Positions 1 through 7,285 of a stretch of DNA of 10,356 bases are shown piece after piece; the stretch's first letter is position 1; each line of letters starts with the position of its first letter. A model generated the notes under the pieces. It was not told where the DNA came from, did not search any database, and saw nothing but the letters and a program-made list of their open reading frames with translations. Origin of the DNA: Sulfuritalea sp. (GTDB taxonomy: Bacteria > Pseudomonadota > Gammaproteobacteria > Burkholderiales > Rhodocyclaceae). The stretch spans positions 1-10,356 of the forward strand of contig JADJQA010000070.1 of assembly GCA_016712985.1 (NCBI GenBank). The letters run 5' to 3'. The position numbers and the translations under genes are program-made.

Positions 1-2212
<2,212 letters not shown>

Positions 2213-2438
2213 ATATTCAAACCTCGGTAAATTGGTTGATCAAAGATGAACCATGCCGCCACGCAAATCATGGTGCCATGTCATCTGTTACAAGTTGGTG
2301 CCCTTGCCGCAGTTGTCCCAAAAGCCAACGCCCATTTGCGGTGAATCGCTGCTGCTGTTTGCGCTCGCACCGTACGACTTGCGGCCATGCACGTGTCACG
2401 GGTTGCCCTGCTACCGTTTCCGGGGGGCCAATCTTACA
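2213..2438. other. Intergenic region between divergent ppdK and the rimK-like start
   Basis: About 225 bases separating the ppdK start (minus) from the rimK-like start (plus). It should carry the ppdK promoter, but I see no convincing -35/-10 pair. The only recognisable site is the ppdK ribosome binding site at 2221-2225. No open frame here looks like a gene. A TACAAT hexamer at 2435-2440 lies directly over the rimK-like start codon and has no good -35 partner. Confidence 0.5.
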
Positions 2439-2516
2439 ATGAAAATTGCCATTCTCTCGACAAGAGAATTGCTGCACTACACAAGATGCCTTGAATTGCC
2501 CGGAGGGCAGCAGTAG
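2439..2516 (+). pseudogene. Remnant of a RimK-like ATP-grasp ligase start (about 18 codons)
   Basis: A 25-codon frame begins MKIAILSTRELLHYTRCL and stops at TAG (2514-2516). From memory, RimK (ribosomal protein S6 glutamate ligase family) proteins begin MKIAILSR followed by LYSTRRL at the same spacing. The first seven residues match, and L12, T15, R16 and L18 fall in register. The resemblance ends after residue 18, where the sequence runs into the junction with the truncated flavoprotein gene on the other strand. A G-run at 2422-2427 precedes the ATG by about 11 bases. Alternatively it is a chance small frame: 18 residues is little evidence. If real, only the 5' end survives and the product is not functional. 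Confidence 0.35.
2451..2469. repeat. Short perfect inverted repeat inside the rimK-like remnant
   Basis: ATTCTCT (2451-2457) and AGAGAAT (2463-2469) form a seven-base-pair stem around a five-base loop. There is no following T-run, so it is not a good terminator. It could be an operator or chance. Confidence 0.3.
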
Positions 2517-2527
2517 GCGCTACTGCT
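2509..2527. repeat. Perfect palindrome at the junction of two truncated genes
   Basis: AGCAGTAG (2509-2516), GCG spacer, CTACTGCT (2520-2527): an eight-base-pair stem with a three-base loop. It sits where the rimK-like remnant (plus) and the truncated flavoprotein gene (minus) both end. On the plus strand TTCTT follows, giving a weak terminator look; on the minus strand no T-run follows. It may be a deletion scar, a weak terminator or chance. Confidence 0.45.
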
Positions 2528-2873
2528 TCTTGGCGCCTGCCTGCCGGGCGTCGTTCCGGGTGATCGCCGACCACAACAGCAAGCGGCCGCGCACGCACGT
2601 CCGGGAGACGGCCGGCATTGCGCCGGCGTTGACGCCGAAGCGTCCCGCGCCGGCCACGGCATGCGCCGCCTCGGCTGCCGCGATCAGCAGCTTGCTCGGC
2701 ATGCAGCCCACCCGGGCACAGGTGGTGCCGCAGACACCGCCTTCGATCATACGGACCCGCGACGTGTGTTCCAGTGCCGCACGCTAGGCCGACATGCCGG
2801 CGGTGCCGGCGCCGATGATGGCGACGTCGGATTCGATCATCCGGGTTTCGCTCATTCGCGATGAATCCTTCAT
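2520..2873 (-). pseudogene. N-terminal fragment of a dihydrolipoamide-dehydrogenase-like FAD oxidoreductase, with in-frame amber codon
   Basis: Remnant of a class I pyridine nucleotide-disulfide oxidoreductase (family of dihydrolipoyl dehydrogenase and mercuric reductase; FAD enzymes moving electrons between NAD(P)H and a disulfide). From the ATG complementary to 2853-2855 it reads MSETRMIESDVAIIGAGTAG, with the FAD-binding GxGxxG motif, then MSA, an amber TAG (complement of 2784-2786) where the family has Tyr, then RAALEH. The redox-active disulfide motif follows: GGVCGTTCARVGCMPSK, with the C-x4-C cysteines at 2718-2720 and 2703-2705, then LLIAAAEAAHAV and GRFGVN. After about 90 residues the match fades; hints of it continue in another frame (VVVGDHPERRPA), suggesting a further frameshift near 2600-2640. 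The NAD and dimerisation domains, about three quarters of a ~460-residue protein, are absent. An upstream ATG at 2871-2873 overlaps the stop of the previous gene (TAATG). The fragment cannot make an enzyme. Confidence 0.8.
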
Positions 2874-2945
2874 TACAGGCCGAGTTCGCGCGCCCATTTG
2901 CGCTCGAGGAAGGCATCGATTTGGCCGTGCGTATCGGCGACTTGA
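2873..2945 (-). pseudogene. 3' remnant of an unidentified gene upstream of the flavoprotein fragment
   Basis: The last ~22 codons of a minus-strand frame, ending VADTHGQIDAFLERKWARELGL in two parts (VADTHGQIDAF, LERKWARELGL) with TAA at 2873-2875. Codon choice is typical of the GC-rich neighbours. The stop overlaps an ATG of the flavoprotein fragment (TAATG), as in a translationally coupled operon. I do not recognise the family. Upstream, the frame runs into the opposite-strand toxin-antitoxin remnant, so the break lies near 2935-2950. Support is the junction geometry and codon use only. Confidence 0.3.
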
Positions 2946-2982
2946 AGACGTAAACGTGGCCAAGCTGGAGGATTGTCACTGA
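2940..2982 (+). pseudogene. C-terminal tail of a HigB/RelE-like toxin gene
   Basis: The frame ends LEDVNVAKLEDCH with TGA at 2980-2982, whose last base is the first base of the higA ATG. HigB toxins (mRNA-cleaving, RelE fold) commonly end in a short acidic stretch followed by Tyr-His, such as VEIVDYH or VKLEDYH, and sit directly upstream of higA with such an overlap. Only about a dozen codons remain; the ribonuclease core is gone. The call rests on the tail motif and position. Confidence 0.4.
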
Positions 2983-3227
2983 TGGCCAAGTCTCTTCGAG
3001 ATCCCAACCGTCCGACGCACCCCGGCGCCATCCTGCGCGAGGACCTGCTGCCGCACCTTGGCATGGCGCAGAAGGATTATGCTGATCGCCTCGGTGTCTC
3101 CCGCCTGACCGTGTCCGCAGTGATCCATGAAAGGCACCCCCTGACGCCGGACATGGCGATGCGTCTCGGCCGACTTCTAGGGAATAAGGCGAATTCCGGC
3201 AATGGACATACCACCTATTGCAGGTGA
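2982..3227 (+). pseudogene. higA: Truncated HigA-family antitoxin (HTH DNA-binding)
   Basis: HigA antitoxins are small helix-turn-helix proteins that bind and neutralise HigB and repress their own operon. The ATG at 2982 is chosen over an in-frame TTG at 2973 because GGAGGA (2967-2972) lies nine bases upstream. The protein shows the family start RPTHPGAILREDLLPHLGM (residues 11-29) and the XRE-type helix-turn-helix KDYADRLGVSRLTVSAVIHE (31-50), then LTPDMAMRLGRLLGN (54-68). HigA proteins normally continue with a PESWL-type stretch and 20-30 more residues; here the match stops at residue 68 and 13 unrelated residues precede TGA. The break probably marks the edge of the mobile-element remnant. 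The DNA-binding half could still fold, but no toxin is left, so function is doubtful. Confidence 0.75.
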
Positions 3228-3253
3228 GGGAACACTCCCTCTCCCCTTGCGGG

Positions 3254-4119
3254 CTACCGTATGCACACATCTTTTGTATGCACCGAATGAGCGAGAAGCC
3301 AGCCCTGCTGTATTGCTGCGAACGCTTGCAGGCCACGCAGCATGGTGATCGGGCCGGGTTTGCGTTCGCTGGCGTATCCCTTCCAGCCGCCCAGGCGGGC
3401 GATGATCCAAGCGGCCCAAGCCAGCGAGAAGAGCGAATGCGGATTCTTTTGCTTTTCCGTGTTGCCCTCCAGCGTGGGCTGAACATGCTGCAATACCTTG
3501 ATCTCGTCCGCATCAAACGCATCCGTGGCTGGACGGACCGATCCACCCTCCCGTGCCAGCGTCAGTTGCATGACGCGGACCGCCGCCGAGAGCGCCATCA
3601 CCGCCAGCTTTTCCAGCCGGACGCCGTGTTCAAGTTGGCTCGATTCCAAATCCGAGCCCTGCCGCTTGACGGTACGGAAGGTCTGTTCAATATGCCACCG
3701 CAGGCAATACCACTGTATGCACTGCCGGGCGTCGTCCATCGTTGCCACTGCATGCGTGGTCAGCAACCGCCAATGAATCGGCTCGTTGTCGCCAACGACG
3801 GTCGTCGCATCTTCCACGACGTCAATCACGTTCAGGTCAGTTCAGGCGACGCCCGTTTGTCGGAGCAATGCTGCGGCTTTTGAGTGTCACCGAACCAAAA
3901 CGGACATGCAGCAGCGCCTCATGGGCGCTGCGTTTGGGCGTGGCAGGCATGGTGATCCGGTAGCTGCCTTGCACGGGTTGTTCATCCATCCAGACAAACA
4001 GGGTCTTGCCAGGAGGGCGTTGCCAGATTTCGGTCGCGACAGGCACGGATCAGCAGATGCGTGCGGGCATCCGGCAAGCGATCCCACAATTCATAGACGT
4101 CGGCTTGCCGTGGAACTCG
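3254..4119 (-). pseudogene. IS4-family transposase, N-terminally truncated and frameshifted
   Basis: DDE transposase remnant. The C-terminal 191 residues (3254-3829) are open and contain YCLRWHIEQTFRTVK, which fits the IS4 signature Y-x2-R-x3-E-x6-K exactly; the catalytic Glu codon is at 3686-3688. Further family-like stretches are LGGWKGYASERKPGPITM and LRGLQAFAAIQQGWLLA, ending KDVCIR. Going upstream, the match continues in a different frame (GKTLFVWMDEQPVQGSY, HVRFGSVTLKSRSIAP, 3837-4010), then in a third (RQADVYELWDRLPDART, HLLIRACRDR, about 4025-4119). So there are at least two frameshifts, near 3840 and near 4015. Upstream of 4119 the match is replaced by a short palindromic repeat, so about the first half is missing with its Asp residues. 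It is not active. Terminal inverted repeats could not be identified. It probably interrupted higA near 3185. Confidence 0.85.
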
Positions 4120-4120
4120 T

Positions 4121-4145
4121 GATTCCCGCGAATGCGGGAAACCAG
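4121..4145 (+). repeat. REP/dRS3-like palindromic repeat, copy 1
   Basis: GATTCCCGCGAATGCGGGAA followed by ACCAG: an ATTCCCGC arm and a GCGGGAA arm around a short centre. This resembles the ATTCCCGC...GCGGGAAT repeats scattered through many beta- and gammaproteobacterial genomes (dRS3 in Neisseria). It replaces the transposase N-terminal coding sequence. An inverted relative lies at 4187-4211. Confidence 0.65.
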
Positions 4146-4186
4146 CTTTCTCCCTGATAGTCCTCAAAGGCAATCATTCTTGCGAA

Positions 4187-4211
4187 CTGGATTGCCGCCT
4201 ACGCAGGAATG
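4187..4211 (-). repeat. REP/dRS3-like palindromic repeat, copy 2 (degenerate, opposite orientation)
   Basis: CTGGATTGCCGCCTACGCAG followed by GAATG. Read on the minus strand it aligns over its full length with the copy at 4121-4145, with several mismatches, including lost bases in both stem arms. The two copies point in opposite directions and bracket 41 bases. Confidence 0.55.
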
Positions 4212-4240
4212 GAGGTACTTCTCGGGCGCTGACAATTCCT

Positions 4241-4259
4241 GACCGGCTCCCAGCCGGTC
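4241..4259. terminator. Strong GC-rich hairpin upstream of the eps operon (terminator or attenuator candidate)
   Basis: GACCGGCT (4241-4248), CCC loop, AGCCGGTC (4252-4259): a perfect eight-base-pair stem. No T-run follows on either strand, so intrinsic termination is doubtful. It lies about 150 bases before epsD and might insulate the operon from the scar region or form part of its leader. Confidence 0.35.
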
Positions 4260-4407
4260 CACCCCAAGGTTACGGCATCATGACAACTGGCATGGACTGA
4301 ATGGCAGGGAGGCGCGCAATCAGCATGTAACAGCGGACGGCTAGAGTTGCTGCTTTCTGCTGCGGCGCCCGGCGCTGCGGATCAAAACCGCCACGCCAAG
4401 GATCGCC
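4260..4407. other. Leader region upstream of epsD
   Basis: With the preceding repeats this is the only non-coding space before epsD, so the operon promoter should lie here. I searched for sigma-70 hexamers and for the sigma-54 GG-N10-GC pattern that drives some PEP-CTERM loci, and found no good match. The only clear site is AAGGA at 4398-4402, five bases before the epsD ATG. Confidence 0.4.
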
Positions 4408-5466
4408 ATGCTTACGTCAAACGTCTCGCGCCACGCCGCCGTCCTCGCCGCCTCCGGCATCCTCGTCCTCGCCGGCTGCGGCGAGGAAAAGCAGGCCGCC
4501 ACCCAGGTTGCGGCAAGGGTGAACAAGGAAGAAATATCGATTCACCAGATCAACACCCTGCTCGCCCCCGGCGGCAACCTGCCGCCGGAGCAGGCGAAGC
4601 TCGCCAGCCGCCAGGTCCTCGAGCGCCTCGTCGATCAGGAGTTGCTGGTGCAGAAGGCCACCGAAAAGAAGCTGGACCGCGAGCCGAAGACCATGAAGGC
4701 GATCGAAGCCGCACGCCGCGACATCCTGGCCCGCAGCTACATGGAAAGCGTCGCCGCCGCCGTGGCAAAGCCGACGACCGCGGAGGTCGGCGAGTTCTAC
4801 ACCAAGCGTCCGGAACTGTTCAGCGAGCGCCGCGTATACAAGTTCCAGGAGTTGACGATCGGCGCCAACCCGGCGGAAGTCCTGCCCAAGCTGAAGGAAC
4901 TTGGCAAAGCCAAGAACTTGGAGGAAGTCGCGGCCTGGCTGAAGAGCCAGAACATCCCCTTCGGCGGCGGCGATGTAACGACCAAAACCGCCGAACAACT
5001 GCCGATGGAACTGCTGCCGCGCTTCCACCAGTTGAAGGACGGCCAGATGGCCATGGTGCCCTCGCAGGCTGGCGTCCTGGTGATCCAACTGGTGGCCTCG
5101 CGCAGTGAGCCGGTCGACCAGAAAGCGGCGACACCCTTCATCGAGCAGTACCTGATGAATCAGAAGAAGGTCGAAACCGCGAACCGGGAACTCAAGCAGT
5201 TGCACGAACTGGCCAAGATCGAGTACCTCGGCGAGTTTGCCAAGACCGAGACGCCAACCAAGGGCGATGCGCCTGCCGCCGCATCGGCGCCGGTTGCCGC
5301 CGTACCGGCGCCTGCCGCCGCTGCACCGGCGCCGACTGCCGTCGCCGCTCCCCCGGCAGCCGCTCAGGCTCCCGTCGCGGCTACGGCTCGGGCCGCTGCC
5401 GTGCCGGCCGCCACCGTGGTTCCAAACCCAAGCGCGCTGGAAAAGGGCGCCATGAGCCTCAAGTAG
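4408..5466 (+). CDS. epsD: EpsD-family peptidyl-prolyl cis-trans isomerase lipoprotein
   Basis: Predicted periplasmic, lipid-anchored protein of the EpsD family, associated with exopolysaccharide/exosortase loci; the family is annotated as a peptidyl-prolyl isomerase (SurA/parvulin-like), though its substrate is not known to me. The start has AAGGA five bases upstream. Residues 1-24 are a lipoprotein signal ending in the lipobox LAGC, with Cys24 as the lipid attachment site. Residues about 33-120 form a helical SurA-N-like region (ARVNKEEISIHQINTLL, VLERLVDQELLVQKATEKK). Residues about 140-235 are the degenerate parvulin-like part (RRVYKFQELTI, LKDGQMAMVPSQAGVLVIQL). Residues about 285-340 are an Ala/Pro-rich low-complexity tail, unusual in my memory of the family. 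The stop is 30 bases before the PEP-CTERM gene, so the two are probably cotranscribed. Family call is firm; enzymatic activity is inferred. Confidence 0.88.
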   Translation: MLTSNVSRHAAVLAASGILVLAGCGEEKQAATQVAARVNKEEISIHQINTLLAPGGNLPPEQAKLASRQVLERLVDQELLVQKATEKKLDREPKTMKAIEAARRDILARSYMESVAAAVAKPTTAEVGEFYTKRPELFSERRVYKFQELTIGANPAEVLPKLKELGKAKNLEEVAAWLKSQNIPFGGGDVTTKTAEQLPMELLPRFHQLKDGQMAMVPSQAGVLVIQLVASRSEPVDQKAATPFIEQYLMNQKKVETANRELKQLHELAKIEYLGEFAKTETPTKGDAPAAASAPVAAVPAPAAAAPAPTAVAAPPAAAQAPVAATARAAAVPAATVVPNPSALEKGAMSLK

Positions 5467-5496
5467 CCCCGGACCACCTCCTCAACAGGAAATACC

Positions 5497-6249
5497 ATGC
5501 CCACGCATTCCCGAGTCGATGCCATTTGTATTGGCGCCATCCCTGTCGTCGCATTCGTCGCCTTCGCGATCGCGTCGCCCGCCGCATCGGCGACCGAGAC
5601 GACCCAGTTGCGTTATGCCAACCCGGCCGCCGCGCTGGCTACCCAGGTGCATTTGCCGCTCGGTACCCAGCGCTACTACGTGGGCAACTACACACTGCAA
5701 ACCGTGGCTCCGGATGCGTCTTTCCAGGCGTATTGCGTGGACCCGTTCCGCCATGCGATAACCTCCTTCCTGGGCTACGAAAAATCCGCGCTGGCGAGTT
5801 TCCTTTCCGGATCGGCGCAGAAGCTCGCCGACGTCAGCAGCCTGTTCGCCCATGCCTATGCCGGCAGCGTTGGCAATGCCACCAAGGCCGCCGGGTTCCA
5901 GCTCGCGCTGTGGGAGGTTTTCAATGACGACAGGAACCTGGCCAGCGGCAGCGTGCGCAAGACCGACAACACCAACGCCGCCGCGGTTGCGGAGGCCAAC
6001 AGCCTGCTCGCCAGCCTGGCCAACGCGACCTGGGCCACGCCGGCGGCAAACTACGAATTGACGATGTTCAGCAACAGCCAGGCGCAGAGTTACCTCGCCG
6101 CCGCGCCCGCCCTGGGATCCAATTCCGTCGAGGTGCCTGCCGCGGTGCCGATTCCGGAGCCGGAAACATTCGTGCTGATGCTGGTCGGCCTGCTCGGCCT
6201 GCTGGGCTGGGCCTCGTTAAATGCCAAGACTCGGAATGCGGCAGCCTGA
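5497..6249 (+). CDS. PEP-CTERM sorting-domain protein with Cys-Gln thioester-domain-like motifs
   Basis: Secreted protein of 250 residues with AGGAA at 5486-5490 ahead of the ATG. An N-terminal signal peptide with hydrophobic core IGAIPVVAFVAFAIA (12-26) probably ends after ASA (30-32). The C-terminus has the tripartite PEP-CTERM signal: PEP at 220-222, a hydrophobic helix FVLMLVGLLGLLGWASL (225-241) and a basic tail NAKTR. It is therefore an exosortase substrate, and XrtB in the same operon is the likely enzyme. The mature part contains one cysteine, Cys80, in QAYCVDP, and Gln135 in GFQLALWEVFND. This pairing resembles the [YFL]C-hydrophobic-polar and Q-containing motifs of thioester domains (TED) of Gram-positive adhesins, which form a Cys-Gln bond able to capture surfaces covalently. 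PEP-CTERM status is near certain; the thioester fold is an inference from two motifs. Confidence 0.93.
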   Translation: MPTHSRVDAICIGAIPVVAFVAFAIASPAASATETTQLRYANPAAALATQVHLPLGTQRYYVGNYTLQTVAPDASFQAYCVDPFRHAITSFLGYEKSALASFLSGSAQKLADVSSLFAHAYAGSVGNATKAAGFQLALWEVFNDDRNLASGSVRKTDNTNAAAVAEANSLLASLANATWATPAANYELTMFSNSQAQSYLAAAPALGSNSVEVPAAVPIPEPETFVLMLVGLLGLLGWASLNAKTRNAAA

Positions 6250-6463
6250 CACGCCCTGCCCTTGCGCGTCCGCGACTTCCGTCGACATTATTTCTCCAAA
6301 CGGACAAGCCAGTGCAACGCCGGCGTAACAAAGCCTGCGTAGCATCCGTGCTGCTCCGGAATGGCGCCGCCGCCGGGAGCCCATGGCATTGGTTGCCCAC
6401 GGACTCGCCTGCCTGCTCATATCTGCTCTCCACAACGCCGAACCGAAACACCCCATCTCCGAG
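6250..6463. other. 214-base gap inside the operon, before epsE
   Basis: The only long gap among the eps genes. A possible sigma-70 promoter is TTGCGC, 18 bases, CATTAT within about 6263-6293; it matches the consensus poorly. No T-run terminator hairpin is visible. The epsE frame stays open upstream to 6383, but those 27 extra codons would put hydrophilic sequence before the signal peptide, so they are taken as non-coding. Confidence 0.35.
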
Positions 6464-7267
6464 ATGCGACAAACGATCAACGCAGTTCTGCTGGCAATGT
6501 TCCTCGCCGCGCTGGGCAATGCCTGCGCGCAGGAAAAGGCCGCCGATTACCGGCTCGGCCCCGGCGATGCCATTCGCATTCTGGTGTTCCAGAACCCCGA
6601 CCTGACGCTTGAATCGCGGATTTCCGAAAGCGGCACCATCACCTATCCGCTGATCGGCTCCCTCGAGATCGGCGGTTTGTCGATCGGCGCCGCCGAGCAG
6701 AAGATCGCCGCCGGCCTCAGGGACGGCGGCTTCGTCCTGCAACCGCAGGTCAACGTGGTGCTGGTGCAGGTTCGCTCCAGCCAGGTCTCGGTGCTCGGCC
6801 AGGTGGGAAGGCCCGGTCGATTTCCCCTCGAAACCGGCAACACCAAGCTCACCGAGCTGCTGGCCAACGCGGGCGGAATCAACCCCGCCGGCGCCGATAC
6901 GCTGATCCTCACCGGAATCCGCGAAGGCAAGCCGGTGCGCATGGAGATCAACGTGACCGAGATGTTGTTGAAGGGCGATCCGCAGAACGACATCACGGTC
7001 CAGGGCGGCGACATCGTATACGTGCATCGCGCGCCGCAGTTCTATATCGACGGCGAAGTGCAGCGCCCCGGTTCCTACCGGCTGGAACGCGACATGACCG
7101 TGCGCCATGCGCTGGCGCAAAGCGGCGGCATCAGCCTGCGCGCCACCCTGCGCGGACTCAGCATTCATCGCCGCGATGCCAGCGGCAAGATCGTGGTCAT
7201 CGAGCCCGAGCAAGACACCCTGGTCCAGGCCGACGACATCATCCACGTGCGCGAGGCGCTGTTCTAG
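6464..7267 (+). CDS. epsE: EpsE-type polysaccharide export protein (Wza/OPX family)
   Basis: Outer-membrane polysaccharide export protein, 267 residues. The ATG at 6464 is preferred over one at 6383 because it puts a classic signal peptide first (MRQTINAVLLAMFLAALGNA, residues 1-20, cleavage near A22). The ribosome binding site is weak. Residues 28-102 are the Poly_export domain, starting with the diagnostic DYRLGPGDAIRI. Residues 107-150 are a first SLBB domain (VSVLGQVGRPGRFPL, LANAGGI) and 193-245 a second (YIDGEVQRPGSYRL, ALAQSGGIS). Cys21 is not in a standard lipobox, so no lipid anchor is predicted. It lacks a Wza-like C-terminal transmembrane helix, as usual for short members of this family. 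It should pair with EpsF and EpsG across the envelope. The gap to epsF is 18 bases. Confidence 0.93.
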   Translation: MRQTINAVLLAMFLAALGNACAQEKAADYRLGPGDAIRILVFQNPDLTLESRISESGTITYPLIGSLEIGGLSIGAAEQKIAAGLRDGGFVLQPQVNVVLVQVRSSQVSVLGQVGRPGRFPLETGNTKLTELLANAGGINPAGADTLILTGIREGKPVRMEINVTEMLLKGDPQNDITVQGGDIVYVHRAPQFYIDGEVQRPGSYRLERDMTVRHALAQSGGISLRATLRGLSIHRRDASGKIVVIEPEQDTLVQADDIIHVREALF

Positions 7268-7285
7268 GCCGCGCCCCGGATCGCC

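Noticed and set aside
2263..2278. Sigma-54-like site TGGCAC...TTGC on the minus strand upstream of ppdK
   Set aside because: The GG to GC spacing is 11 bases instead of the strictly required 10. An indel error could hide a real site, but as written it fails.
3226..3241. GAGGGA-ACAC-TCCCTC hairpin just after the truncated higA
   Set aside because: A six-base stem without a T-run. It may be part of a common CCCTCTCCCC-type dispersed repeat or the element end, but too short to call.
3250..3290. Two GTATGCAC copies nine bases apart at the transposase 3' end, as a target-site duplication or array
   Set aside because: Both copies lie at or inside the transposase coding end, not flanking the element, and there are only two.
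2434..3546. 370-codon open frame on the minus strand across the scar region
   Set aside because: It runs out of frame through the flavoprotein, antitoxin and transposase pieces; chimeric and without family resemblance.
3218..3883. 221-codon open frame on the plus strand opposite the transposase
   Set aside because: Antisense to the stretch carrying the IS4 Y-R-E-K signature.
4417..5205. 262-codon open frame on the minus strand opposite epsD
   Set aside because: Leu/Gly-rich shadow of epsD codons; no signal or motif.
6384..6396. TGGCATTGGTTGC upstream of epsE as a sigma-54 promoter
   Set aside because: Only 8 bases between GG and GC; 10 are required.
6068..7246. 392-codon open frame on the minus strand opposite epsE
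   Set aside because: It lies antisense to a clearly conserved export gene and its composition is that of GC-rich third-position shadow frames; no recognisable motif.
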